Source: an uncultured Prevotellaceae bacterium
GTDB lineage: Bacteria > Bacteroidota > Bacteroidia > Bacteroidales > Bacteroidaceae
DNA length: 64,000 bases
Assembly (NCBI GenBank): GCA_902799765.1
Contig: CADCBZ010000001.1
Coordinates: 1 to 64,000, forward strand
Direction of reading: 5' to 3'
Shown here piece by piece: positions 8,499-16,661 of the stretch; the stretch's first letter is position 1, and each line of letters starts with the position of its first letter. Position numbers and translations under genes: made by a program. The notes below the pieces were generated by a model that did not search any database, was not told the DNA's origin, and saw only the letters and a list, made by a program, of their open reading frames with translations.

Positions 8499-8622
8499 TT
8501 ATCCTTGTTCCCTCATTCTCCCTATTACCACATTCATAGCACTCTCAATCTCATCAAGCGGCACATCCCCGCCCCACATTCTATACACATAAAGAGGAGT
8601 TATTCCCCCCCCAAAACATCAT
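8499..8622 (-). pseudogene. Small ORF interrupted by a C8/G8 tract
   Basis: Starting at the ATG pair at 8622-8617, the minus strand runs through eight G (8612-8605) and then stops after 14 codons. With seven G the same start would stay open for 41 codons to a TAA at 8501-8499, ending in DEIESAMNVVIGRMREQG. The longer version looks like natural protein sequence. It is either a decayed small gene or one switched by tract length. It lies between the HNH gene and the next cassette. Confidence 0.3.
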
Positions 8623-8634
8623 CCCTCTAATAAT

Positions 8635-9669
8635 CTACACTTTCAAAGCTCCGCTATCCTCCAGCTGCTTCACAGTGTCATATTTCAACTTTCTTAAAGG
8701 TGCCTCATGTATGAGATCTTCGTTATAAGGGAATCCTAAGCAAAACTGGAACACCTCATCCCTTGATGGTTCATAGCCAATCGACTTTTTATAATGTTCA
8801 GCCATTCCTACAGACCCGCATCGTTGATTCTGAACATAAACATCCTCTACGTCCTTCTTGTGTGCTGAATAATGCGATACTATCCCAAACGTCTCATCAT
8901 ACTGTTTACATGCATCGCTATATACGCCTTGTTTATCCACAAAATTAATCTGCATGCATTTGTAATCCCCTCTTGTTTTCCCCAGTTCCACAACTTGGGG
9001 CTCGAAATGAAAAGGCGACCTCTCTTCATTCTCATCATTGACATACATTTGTGAATCACAAGGGTTATTTAGTTTCCTTTTATTACAGGCCCCGTCACAG
9101 GGTTGTAAGTTATAGAAGCACGTGCCTAAACATGGATACAAGCTTTGAGCCTTCAGATGATCCATCTCATAGAACACCTCTCCGTCATCGCTACTGTCTG
9201 TTGGCGAAATGTTGCAGTAATAACAGGCCTTAAGTCCCATCTGCTGATGGATTGGGCCCAGTATCTTTCTGGCATCCTTATAACGCAAACAAAACATTAT
9301 CCGCTCATAGAACGTGTCCGATAATGGGCGCGATGCCTTTACCACCTTTCCCCCTTTTTTCCTTTCTTTAGTATATCCATAAACAACAGGGCGCGTAAGC
9401 ATATCTGGCTCCAGTTTAAGAATATCATCGTATTTATTCAGGTTCCAATCTTTAGGTTCTAATGTCAAAACAGCAGGGTAATCTGCTATCAGAGCATTAA
9501 TATACTTCTCTGGTGCAGTAGGGTCTGCCCATGCATTAAATGTAATAACACTATCCCTAAGATTCTCCAAGTCGCTCACCACGTTCGGCTGCTCGGCTTG
9601 TAATGCCGATGCATATTGCTGTGCAAATCCTCGGATTCTATCATCAATCAACAGCTTTCTCATATTCAA
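8635..9669 (-). CDS. HNH endonuclease, Septu PtuB-like
   Basis: This 344-residue protein carries an HNH zinc-type nuclease in its middle: CYYC at 149-152, then YEMDHLKAQS near 168-177, and CDGACNKRKLNNP near 191-203. These give the metal-binding cysteines, the catalytic DH and the terminal N of an HNH fold. The start overlaps the stop of the upstream ATPase by 26 bases, so the two are translated together. The order ATPase then HNH is that of Septu (PtuA-PtuB). PtuB proteins cut nucleic acid once released or activated by the ATPase. The residues outside the HNH are not recognisable to me, so a Septu-like variant is safer than a strict Septu assignment. Confidence 0.7.
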   Translation of the reverse strand: MNMRKLLIDDRIRGFAQQYASALQAEQPNVVSDLENLRDSVITFNAWADPTAPEKYINALIADYPAVLTLEPKDWNLNKYDDILKLEPDMLTRPVVYGYTKERKKGGKVVKASRPLSDTFYERIMFCLRYKDARKILGPIHQQMGLKACYYCNISPTDSSDDGEVFYEMDHLKAQSLYPCLGTCFYNLQPCDGACNKRKLNNPCDSQMYVNDENEERSPFHFEPQVVELGKTRGDYKCMQINFVDKQGVYSDACKQYDETFGIVSHYSAHKKDVEDVYVQNQRCGSVGMAEHYKKSIGYEPSRDEVFQFCLGFPYNEDLIHEAPLRKLKYDTVKQLEDSGALKV

Positions 9670-11659
9670 TGCCGTGTTTATCCATTAACTGGTGCAGATG
9701 CATTTTCAGGAAATCATCTCCTATCAGTTCTACTATTGTCTTAATATATTGGGCAGTGGCATTGCCTATCCGCTTATTACATCTCAAAGAATGCAGAATG
9801 CCATTTACTTTGGTCCTGCTATATTCGCCATAAAAACCATCTTCTAAGAAAAAACTCTGATATAGCAAATCACAAATATTTGCACAAAATGGATTCTTGA
9901 AGTCCTTACCTTTTACGGCGTTTATTCCATCTTTTAAGTATAGAACATTATCTTCCATTATATCGCTGAGAATAAAAGGCGAATGGGTCGCAATCTGGAT
10001 ATTGAATGAAGCATTCGCATTCAATTGCAGGCGCTCAATGTAGTTGATAAGTTCATAAACAAAACACCTCTGATACTCAGGATGGAAACAGATTTCAACT
10101 TCATCCAGAACCAAATTCAAACATCGATAGCGTACACGGTTCGAATGCTGGATGCTCAGTATGTTCAAGATGTGGTAAATATATGTACTGAAGGTGTAAA
10201 GATACTGTCGTTCTCCAGAACTTAGGCGTTCTACCGGGATTGGTTTTTTATTCTCAGTGTTTCCCTTCTCATCTATATGATTCAACTCTATGTGTATGCT
10301 AAAAAATGAAGGTGGCAAATAATTTAGTATTTCCCCCATCTTCTTTGAATGAGGATTCCCGCCCACTTGCAGCACATAATCATCATAGTCAAACTCCCTT
10401 CTAAGGTCTATGTCCTTTGATTTTGTCAGGTTCTTTTCTTTACATGCCATGAGGAAGTTTCTTACCTGATGTATCTTTATAGTCTCATGCGAATTCTGAG
10501 ACGATACAAATCCCACCAGTTTTTCCAGATAGTCAGCACTTTCAGATGTTGTTTGTTGGAAAATATTAATTGCCCCATCCAGACTCTTAAATTCTTCGTA
10601 ACCTGGGTAATGAAGTGCCACGCCAAGGGTTTTATCTGCCAGATATAGCGCAGCATTCCTTACCATATCATCGTCCCAGTCCAAATTTGTTGGTGTAAAG
10701 CCAAAGGAATTCAATATAACGTCCGCATAGGATGGGATGTCTTTGTTTGGCCGGTAGTTCCATATAACATTTTCACTGGCATCCCAGTTCTTAACGAGTT
10801 TGTCTTTAACAAATGATGGGTTATACTCATAATAAAGCCTGTGCAAATAATAATCACGGATAAACTGACGATCATTGTTCCGCGCATGTATAAAACAGGA
10901 AGACAATCTATATAGTGTCAATCTGTGTTCCGTCACCATATTGATTATCCCTTTATCTCGATAAGGATTCAACACCAAGGGCGTTGTGTATCCATCGTTC
11001 TTATGAAACAGTCCATTTATCCATGATGCTCCTTCCTTTGCTTGAGGCCCATTTTTCTTATCTAACAGATATACTGGCTCTTTCAGAAAATCATTTGCAA
11101 GGAATGCCTGCATAGAATAATTGGTCACTATTGTATAAAAAAGACCCGACTTCGCCCATTCAATAAAGTCTTTCATCAAGACCTCAGTTCCTTTGGGTTG
11201 CTCATTCGTTGGAAAAGCTTCTAATTGAATGTATTCTTGATTCTCTGGGAGCTTCAGTTTTATTGTCTTTCCCTGACAGGATATACAACCCCACTTGTTC
11301 TCCACAACGTAGAACAGCTCTGCATAAAGCCCATCCACATAATATAGTGTTTCTGAAGCTTTTCTTCTTTTGCCACGATTCAAGATACAACTTAGGTTGT
11401 TTATTATTCTATATTCTAATTCAAGTAGTGATGATTTCCCGCTACCATTCACTCCAACTATAGCTCCTATGTGAATATTTCGTCCATAGAAATCCGTAAG
11501 CGAAGGGTTTTCTGGCTCAACATACACCTTTCTAACACCATGTTCAAACTTCAATCGGTGATTAAAAAAGTACCAATCCTCCTTAAGGCACTTCCTTAAT
11601 TCTTGTGCACAAGGAGCTAATATATGAATTGCTGAAATTGTGAAATCTGAATATATCAT
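9644..11659 (-). CDS. Septu PtuA-like ABC-type ATPase
   Basis: This 671-residue SMC/ABC-type ATPase has Walker A GVNGSGKSS at 69-77, the signature LSSGERQ at 479-485, Walker B LVLDEVEICFHPE starting near 516, and a switch histidine in ATHSPFIL near 559. The insertion between Walker A and the signature is long (about 400 residues). The downstream HNH gene overlaps its end, giving a Septu-like ATPase-nuclease pair. In Septu the ATPase holds the nuclease inactive until infection. The leader contains an 8-bp hairpin (11685-11705) also found before the GHKL cassette. The protein is longer than the best-known PtuA proteins, so a distinct subtype is possible. Confidence 0.75.
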   Translation of the reverse strand: MIYSDFTISAIHILAPCAQELRKCLKEDWYFFNHRLKFEHGVRKVYVEPENPSLTDFYGRNIHIGAIVGVNGSGKSSLLELEYRIINNLSCILNRGKRRKASETLYYVDGLYAELFYVVENKWGCISCQGKTIKLKLPENQEYIQLEAFPTNEQPKGTEVLMKDFIEWAKSGLFYTIVTNYSMQAFLANDFLKEPVYLLDKKNGPQAKEGASWINGLFHKNDGYTTPLVLNPYRDKGIINMVTEHRLTLYRLSSCFIHARNNDRQFIRDYYLHRLYYEYNPSFVKDKLVKNWDASENVIWNYRPNKDIPSYADVILNSFGFTPTNLDWDDDMVRNAALYLADKTLGVALHYPGYEEFKSLDGAINIFQQTTSESADYLEKLVGFVSSQNSHETIKIHQVRNFLMACKEKNLTKSKDIDLRREFDYDDYVLQVGGNPHSKKMGEILNYLPPSFFSIHIELNHIDEKGNTENKKPIPVERLSSGERQYLYTFSTYIYHILNILSIQHSNRVRYRCLNLVLDEVEICFHPEYQRCFVYELINYIERLQLNANASFNIQIATHSPFILSDIMEDNVLYLKDGINAVKGKDFKNPFCANICDLLYQSFFLEDGFYGEYSRTKVNGILHSLRCNKRIGNATAQYIKTIVELIGDDFLKMHLHQLMDKHGIEYEKAVD

Positions 11660-11684
11660 AACCTTTTTCCTTTCTCCTCTTGCC

Positions 11685-11705
11685 CTCAGCGGTTCTCCCG
11701 CTGAG
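11685..11705 (-). promoter_or_regulatory. 5' leader hairpin before the Septu-like pair
   Basis: CTCAGCGG and CCGCTGAG form an 8-bp stem around a 5-base loop, 26 bases before the ATPase start. The hairpin at 18691-18710 has the same CGG/CCG loop-closing core with two changed outer pairs that keep pairing. A shared GACGAAGA motif precedes both. Conserved RNA structure is likely; a role in expression control is inferred. Confidence 0.5.
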
Positions 11706-11754
11706 ATTTCTTCGTCCTCGTTCCCTGTAATTCATTGCTGGGCCTTCCTCCCCC

Positions 11755-11804
11755 ACTGAGGCACAAAGAGGTATGAACAAAACATCCATACCCCTTTAAC
11801 AATC
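11755..11804 (-). repeat. Intergenic repeat block 1, copy after wbuC-1
   Basis: On the minus strand AAAGGGGTATG and CATACCTCTTT form an 11-bp stem with one G-U pair. Copies lie at 41631-41690 and 18901-18950, and part of it at 6381-6418. This copy and the one at 41631 both begin just after a wbuC stop codon. Confidence 0.55.
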
Positions 11805-11811
11805 TCCTTTA

Positions 11812-12219
11812 TCATTTTCTCTCAATATTCAAAATTCCATCCACATCATGCTCCACAAACGGTCCCTCCTTGCATTCAAATATCACGGAATCCGGTTCCA
11901 TCGCCTCAATCGTGTGCCACACCCCTTTCGGTATATCCACCCCATATCGTCCTTCTTCCTGGCAGAGCACACAACTCTCAACTACATTCCCTTCATCATT
12001 GTATGTACTAACACGTACCCTACCTCGTAATATCACGAACGATTCATCCTTCGTCGGATGCCTATGTATCGGAACCACAGTCCCAGGCTCCACAGCATTT
12101 AGGAACCTGTGACACTTATCTTCAAGGCTCTGATGAAAGTTATAGTTCATCCTCAACCGCGGTGACTCTTTTGCATCTGCAGATATCTTATCCAATAAAG
12201 AATTATCTATTACTTTCAT
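11812..12219 (-). CDS. wbuC: WbuC-family cupin, copy 1
   Basis: A 135-residue cupin of the WbuC family. It shows the PRLRMNYNFH motif, NAVEPGTVVPIHRHPTKDES with the metal-binding histidines, and IPKGVWHTIE for the second cupin motif. WbuC genes usually sit at the end of O-antigen operons with UDP-FucNAc or QuiNAc pathways; the biochemical role is uncertain. A paralogue lies at 41745-42140 in the glycan locus, where it belongs. This copy is isolated among defence genes, with the repeat block 1 directly after it, so it is probably a leftover of a glycan operon split by cassette insertion. The start at 12219 matches the usual N-terminus. Confidence 0.8.
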   Translation of the reverse strand: MKVIDNSLLDKISADAKESPRLRMNYNFHQSLEDKCHRFLNAVEPGTVVPIHRHPTKDESFVILRGRVRVSTYNDEGNVVESCVLCQEEGRYGVDIPKGVWHTIEAMEPDSVIFECKEGPFVEHDVDGILNIERK

Positions 12220-12271
12220 TTTACAAAAATCTTTTCCCTAATCTTCAACAAATTCAAACTCAAGAAAGATA

Positions 12272-13156
12272 TCATGTGAGCATCTCCTTATCGAAAGCCT
12301 TTTTAATCTGCTCCCTTGCATATTTTGTCATAGATAATAAAGCATCCGTTTTTATATACTCTTGTTTATAATCTTCTAATTCCGTTTCTAAATTTCTGAT
12401 TTCGACTTTTAATTTCTCTATCTCTTTATTATTCTGTGTAACAGATGTATCTGACAGCCCCTTTATCATCTGCCGATTAAGTTCTATTGCTTTTTTTATT
12501 AAATCAATTAATTGCTCCAACTCATTTAGACTCTTTTGTATCAAACATATTTTCTGGTCATCAATTTCTACTAAAGATTTATAATCTTGCGGTATAACTC
12601 TTTTCTCTTTGACTACAATTAGACATCTTGATAAAAGAAGGTTTGATAGGCATAGTACAATTTTTTCGAATATATCCCTTGAAGACGACATATCCACTTC
12701 TGGGACTATTGGGAGAGGAGGTTCCGCAGTATTTTCTGATGGCAAAGGAATACTTTTTATTAGTAGCAGTTGTCTTGCGGGAACAGAAGGCACAAGCATT
12801 TCCTTATATTCGAGCAGAGATTCTTTTGATATGTCATGAGCAAACGTATTCCGAATTTTACGGATAATTTGAAGCGTCTTATACTCATAATTTGAAATAA
12901 GTCCCAATCTATATGAAAGGAGGATTTTACTGCTAAAAGAAGATAACGGCCCATATCCAGAAAAGAGATCTTTATCTTCTTTTTCACTTGAAGGAGAATA
13001 CAAGAAATTTTTTAAAAGATATTCTAAAAGTTCATCTATATACGCTGCTGCAACTATTACGCAAGATCTATCACTAGCACTATGCTCCAACTCATCCTGA
13101 AGGATAGCTAGATTTCTAGCCCAATGCTCAACCTGTTTGTTTATTATATCGCTCAT
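12272..13156 (-). CDS. MltR/HEPN-like protein with C-terminal coiled coil
   Basis: The N-terminal half of this 294-residue protein resembles the MltR family: DRSCVIVAAAYIDELLEYLL, then FSGYGPLSSFSSKI and IIRKIRNTFAHD. RNTFAH (102-107) also satisfies the Rx4-6H motif of HEPN ribonucleases. The C-terminal third is a long coiled coil rich in Glu, Lys and Leu. HEPN proteins often act as RNA-cutting toxins, while MltR itself is a mannitol repressor. With no mannitol genes nearby, a defence or toxin role is more likely, but this rests on the motif alone. The gene starts 33 bases after the truncated IS110 transposase, so the insertion sequence may have replaced its promoter or partner. Confidence 0.6.
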   Translation of the reverse strand: MSDIINKQVEHWARNLAILQDELEHSASDRSCVIVAAAYIDELLEYLLKNFLYSPSSEKEDKDLFSGYGPLSSFSSKILLSYRLGLISNYEYKTLQIIRKIRNTFAHDISKESLLEYKEMLVPSVPARQLLLIKSIPLPSENTAEPPLPIVPEVDMSSSRDIFEKIVLCLSNLLLSRCLIVVKEKRVIPQDYKSLVEIDDQKICLIQKSLNELEQLIDLIKKAIELNRQMIKGLSDTSVTQNNKEIEKLKVEIRNLETELEDYKQEYIKTDALLSMTKYAREQIKKAFDKEMLT

Positions 13157-13189
13157 AATTATTGTTAGTTGTCATTTTTGACGTTTTGT

Positions 13190-13981
13190 CTATAAATCAT
13201 TATGAAAGCGTTTCACATCGTACACTTCTGTCAAGATGCACATTGACACAGTAAAACCTATACCTGGCACAGTCATTAACAAATCAAATTTACTTTTGTA
13301 TCTCTCCAACTGGCTCAATTTGCGCATTATCCTCGTAGCTTCGAGCAAAGTCATTCGAATTGTTTCCACTTGACGTATGAGCAAATCTAAAGAATTCCTC
13401 GTTGAGGAAAGTAAAGCAACATCATCTTTCAGCCACTTAATAAAAGCCTGGGACCAATGAGTTCTTGGATTCTCAAAACGCTTTGGGATTTCTACCCCGT
13501 TACAATGAAGCATATGCTTGACCCTTGCTTTGTAGCCGCAGAGCTGCTTTTGGACAATCTTGCGGATACGGACAACGGAGCGATCATCAATATTCTCTTT
13601 TTCTCTGATGTAAATACCATTAAGTAAACCTGCTTTCAGTGATCGTACTAACTTAACAGAATCAACCCTATCGGTTTTCATCACCTCTTCATATTGAGTT
13701 GTTGGTACATCGGCTGCATGAATTACAATACAATTGATACCAACATCTTTCAAAGCATAGTAAGTAGCGAACCCACTAAAACCAGATTCGTAAACTGCCA
13801 GATAATCACCATCTGGGTAATGCTTCTTCAAAAAGTCAAAGAGCTCTTTTGCCGAGGCTTTTTGAGTATGCCTCTTAACTATTCCTACTTCGGGAGCTAT
13901 TGCCACATCCCAATTTTTCTTGTGGACGTCGATTCCTATGAAAATCTTTTGTCCTTTAAAAGAAATGTTGTACTTTTGCAT
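13190..13981 (-). pseudogene. IS110-family transposase, C-terminally truncated
   Basis: The 263 residues begin with the DEDD domain (GIDVHKKNWDVAI, then VYESGFSGFA and KTDRVDSVKLVRSL) and reach the start of the Transposase_20 domain (LMTVPGIGFTVSMCILTEV). The frame ends at VKRFHNDL, where intact IS110 enzymes continue for roughly 90 more residues including the catalytic serine motif. The enzyme should therefore be inactive. The truncation point lies 33 bases before the MltR-like gene. The region upstream of its start (13982-14180) is structured and may be the IS110 non-coding end. Confidence 0.8.
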
Positions 13982-14180
13982 ACTGGTACGTTTTTAATTG
14001 GTTTAACGTATAATTTGTTTGTTAGCACTTGCAAATTTACTATCCAATTATTATCGTACCAACTTTTTTAGCAAAAAACTTATGAAAACACCGAGGGGGT
14101 GCCTCACGGCAGGGGGCTCGCAGCCCCCAAGAGAGGTGTCTTATATGTCTATTTCGCTCGTTAGCGTCGCAAACATAGTA
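13982..14180 (-). ncRNA. IS110 left end with candidate bridge RNA
   Basis: This 199-base non-coding stretch precedes the IS110 transposase, where IS110-group elements encode their bridge RNA. On the minus strand a 6-bp outer stem (GACACC with GGTGTT) encloses a strong hairpin GGGGGCT-GCG-AGCCCCC (positions 14122-14106) and a short TGCC-GTGA-GGCA hairpin. GGTACG near 13985 and CGTACC near 14065 are complementary. Part of the structure may instead terminate the reverse transcriptase gene. No homology search was possible. Confidence 0.4.
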
Positions 14181-14181
14181 A

Positions 14182-15279
14182 CTATATCATTAGCCCCCAA
14201 TCCAAAGCATCGGCCAATGCCAACATTTTCTTTCCCTCATCTGGTTCAATAGCCTTAACATAGAAAATCTTTCCATACAGCCATTGCCTGGCATGTCCAA
14301 CTCCTGGCATTGCATATGCGAAATGTTTCCATGGTCCAAACTTCTTACAGAAATACAGATGCCTGTATATCTGTCTCTTAAACTTCTGCGGAACTCTAGG
14401 TTTATCACCATCAACCATCACACCAGTCACTTCCTGGCGACTGTTTCTGCCATACGTTCCCGTCTTCTTATGGTTAAGTTTCAGACCTTCCTCTTCCAAT
14501 ATTCTCATTACAAATGCCGTCTTTGGAAGTTTCGACAGGTCATCACCCGAAAAAGTCATATCATCTGCATACCGAGTATATTGAAGTCCGTTCTTGATGG
14601 CATATTTCTCCATTCGTTCATCCAGTTTTCTGCATATCAAGTTCGACAGTGCAGGACTCGTAGGTGCTCCTTGTGCCAGGACTGGGTATAGGACAGCATT
14701 AAGATGACCGAACCAGTGTTTCTTACATGGAGACATTGCCTCAAATTTCTCATCACAAATCCTAATAGTACATAGTGATGCCAAATCGTAGCTCACTGCT
14801 GGTGAATATCCAATCCCCTTAAATATGCCATAGACGCGCCTCACATCGATGCTTTCGAAAAAGTCCTTTAGGTCATACTTCCTGATATACTTCTTCCCAA
14901 CATGTACCTTGGCATTACCCAATGTGCTACTCCCCTTTACAAACCCTTTACAGCAAGGATGCACATTTTCCTTTTCCAGTATCTCATCCAATATCCAACG
15001 CTGTATTATTTTCAGATTGTTGTAGGGCACAACGATTCTTCTCTTTCCTCCATTTTTCTTCTTGATAAGGAAATAAGAATAATACCCATCTCTGTAACGT
15101 ATTAGCTTGCACATGTCAAAATAGTCTGTCCCCAAATACTCTGCTAGATGTTTTAAAGAGAAAATAACAGGAACCTGTTTATTATTCAGCCTATCTATGT
15201 ATTCAACAGTTTTCTGCTTGAATTCAGGCTGACAGTCTTTAATCGCTTCTATAAAAGAGTCTCTCGGGAAATCCTTCAT
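14182..15279 (-). CDS. Retron-type reverse transcriptase
   Basis: A 365-residue reverse transcriptase counted from the ATG at 15279 (MKDFPRDSF); an upstream frame to 15348 is not convincing because it reads through two hairpins. Motifs in order: YDLKDFFESI (135-144) with the first catalytic Asp, GIGYSPAVSYDLASLCT, LAQGAPTSPALSN (201-213), TRYADDMTFSG (235-245) with the catalytic DD, and VTGVMVD (285-291), the retron VTG motif. It is the last gene of a cassette with a PRTase-like protein and a GHKL ATPase. Retron RTs copy a structured RNA into msDNA that keeps a toxin in check. Class assignment is by motif reading; AbiA/AbiK-type RTs lack the VTG motif. Confidence 0.85.
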   Translation of the reverse strand: MKDFPRDSFIEAIKDCQPEFKQKTVEYIDRLNNKQVPVIFSLKHLAEYLGTDYFDMCKLIRYRDGYYSYFLIKKKNGGKRRIVVPYNNLKIIQRWILDEILEKENVHPCCKGFVKGSSTLGNAKVHVGKKYIRKYDLKDFFESIDVRRVYGIFKGIGYSPAVSYDLASLCTIRICDEKFEAMSPCKKHWFGHLNAVLYPVLAQGAPTSPALSNLICRKLDERMEKYAIKNGLQYTRYADDMTFSGDDLSKLPKTAFVMRILEEEGLKLNHKKTGTYGRNSRQEVTGVMVDGDKPRVPQKFKRQIYRHLYFCKKFGPWKHFAYAMPGVGHARQWLYGKIFYVKAIEPDEGKKMLALADALDWGLMI

Positions 15280-15280
15280 A

Positions 15281-15354
15281 ATAATTATTACTCTTACCAG
15301 AAACACTGCCGATAGGCAGGTAAATATGACTGCACTACGGGCAGTCATAATTAT
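15281..15354 (-). ncRNA. Candidate compact retron RNA between PRTase and RT
   Basis: The 101-base gap before the RT holds a 9-bp hairpin (15349-15341 with 15333-15325, loop of seven) and a 5-bp hairpin (CTGCC-TATC-GGCAG, 15319-15306). Both are bracketed by ATAATTAT at 15354-15347 and 15288-15281, which can pair with each other like retron a1 and a2. It directly abuts the RT start. At 74 bases it is short for an msr-msd, and an 8-base AT palindrome is weak evidence, so this is a candidate only. The structure might instead regulate RT translation. Confidence 0.35.
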
Positions 15355-15380
15355 CTGTATAATGTCACTTTATTCTACAC

Positions 15381-16661
15381 TCACAGCCATGGGGCTGTAA
15401 CGATCTCAAAATCATTGTTTTTCGACCTGTCGCTAATAATATTATTTCGGGGAATCCCAAGAAACTCCATTGGCACGTATGGTTTCGCTTCATCCATAAG
15501 TAAAGGAACATCTATCACGAAATCCACTTTTTGACTTTCCTCTCTTTTTATTCTCTTGTATAGCAGCCTTCCTCCCTTAGTCACATTGCCGTTATTATCC
15601 AAAAGTCCCAATTGTTTTGCCTTTGCATCAATTCCAGCCAAATCTTGTAGGTTTACTTCCAACATCACGCACGTATAGGCTTCAGACCGTCTCTGCATTC
15701 TACAGAACAATAGTCCAAGCAACAATATTGACTCACGGCTATAATCATTAAAAGGCCTTACTACCATCCCTGCGGTCAGCTTCATGGCAATACTCAGCCA
15801 AAAATATTTTTTTCGATCAAAGTCCTCTTGCCGTTTGGTTCTGTCATATAGTCTCCTTGGAAACAACGGTCTCCACCGCTCATGTCTGTCACACCTCCAT
15901 TTGCCTTCCCATAATATTGGTAATGTATTGTTGGGCGTTGTATGATCAAAAGCCACAAGTGCTTGGCAGTTGCCATAGCCCAACGGGCCTACATATAGTT
16001 TCATTCCTTTAGTATAAGGCTTTTTAGGATATAGGATTGCGCCATATTTCTCTGCAAAGGCTTTGATGGGCTTCATTCTGGCAGGGTAGCCAAATACTGA
16101 CTTCCGATATGAAAATGCAGGTTTATGCTTATCACCATGCACCTCTATGCCATTTTCTTCTAGCCTTTTTCCTCCTCTTTCCATACAGGCTATGCAAAGA
16201 CAATAATACTTACTGCCAATAGGCATCTTGTCTTTCAACTCCTCATATAGTTTCAATGCACTACTGCCAGTACCTACAAAGTCATCTAGTAGAACTACCT
16301 TATACGGTTTATTCTTTATCGCAGTTTGATCATCATAGAAATCCCATCCCCCTTTACAATACCGTCCTATCAACTTCTTCACCATGTATGCCATCACGCC
16401 ACCACTCTTGCCAATACCACCTATTGGGCATATCAGCAACTTTCCCTGTGGTTGCATTGTAACTATAGTTCTCAGGCCATGTTCTAGAATTGCAGCCATT
16501 CTATGCTCCGAATAGAACGTCACCTGATTCAACAGAGCGATAGCCACCTCCCAATCCTGCTCATCAAAATTATAGAGCCAGTTAAGAATGTCCGCTTCTG
16601 AAACCTGTTCATCAAACCGATGCTTCAGGGTAGATAGGATATATGGATTTACTCTTTTCAC
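15381..16661 (-). CDS. PRTase-like effector linked to a retron RT
   Basis: The 426-residue protein has a helical N-terminal domain (1-70, possibly winged helix) followed by a phosphoribosyltransferase-like fold with the signature KVVLLDDFVGTGSSALKLY (121-139), the PRPP-binding loop pattern. The segment LICPIGGIGKSGGVMAYMV (76-94) precedes it. PRTase-like conflict effectors of this type have been linked to retrons and other immune loci. The start overlaps the GHKL gene stop by 4 bases (ATGA), showing translational coupling, and the RT gene follows 101 bases later. The C-terminal 150 residues are unassigned. As effector it could modify nucleotides or RNA, but the substrate is unknown. Confidence 0.7.
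   Translation of the reverse strand: MKRVNPYILSTLKHRFDEQVSEADILNWLYNFDEQDWEVAIALLNQVTFYSEHRMAAILEHGLRTIVTMQPQGKLLICPIGGIGKSGGVMAYMVKKLIGRYCKGGWDFYDDQTAIKNKPYKVVLLDDFVGTGSSALKLYEELKDKMPIGSKYYCLCIACMERGGKRLEENGIEVHGDKHKPAFSYRKSVFGYPARMKPIKAFAEKYGAILYPKKPYTKGMKLYVGPLGYGNCQALVAFDHTTPNNTLPILWEGKWRCDRHERWRPLFPRRLYDRTKRQEDFDRKKYFWLSIAMKLTAGMVVRPFNDYSRESILLLGLLFCRMQRRSEAYTCVMLEVNLQDLAGIDAKAKQLGLLDNNGNVTKGGRLLYKRIKREESQKVDFVIDVPLLMDEAKPYVPMEFLGIPRNNIISDRSKNNDFEIVTAPWL

Noticed and set aside
11583..11789. 68-codon minus-strand frame overlapping the Septu-like ATPase start
   Set aside because: It passes through repeat block 1 and the leader hairpin, has biased basic content and overlaps the ATPase gene in another frame.
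8635..15279. Type I retron with the HNH and ATPase pair as effector of the RT
   Set aside because: The pair is separated from the RT by wbuC, the MltR-like gene and an IS110, and has its own leader; the RT is coupled to the PRTase and GHKL genes instead.
14182..15279. Diversity-generating retroelement RT
   Set aside because: No template or variable repeat pair and no Avd gene are visible, and the VTG motif points to retron-type RTs.
15279..15348. Longer N-terminus of the reverse transcriptase
   Set aside because: The extra 23 codons run through two hairpins and look unlike RT N-termini; MKDFPRDSF is the natural start.
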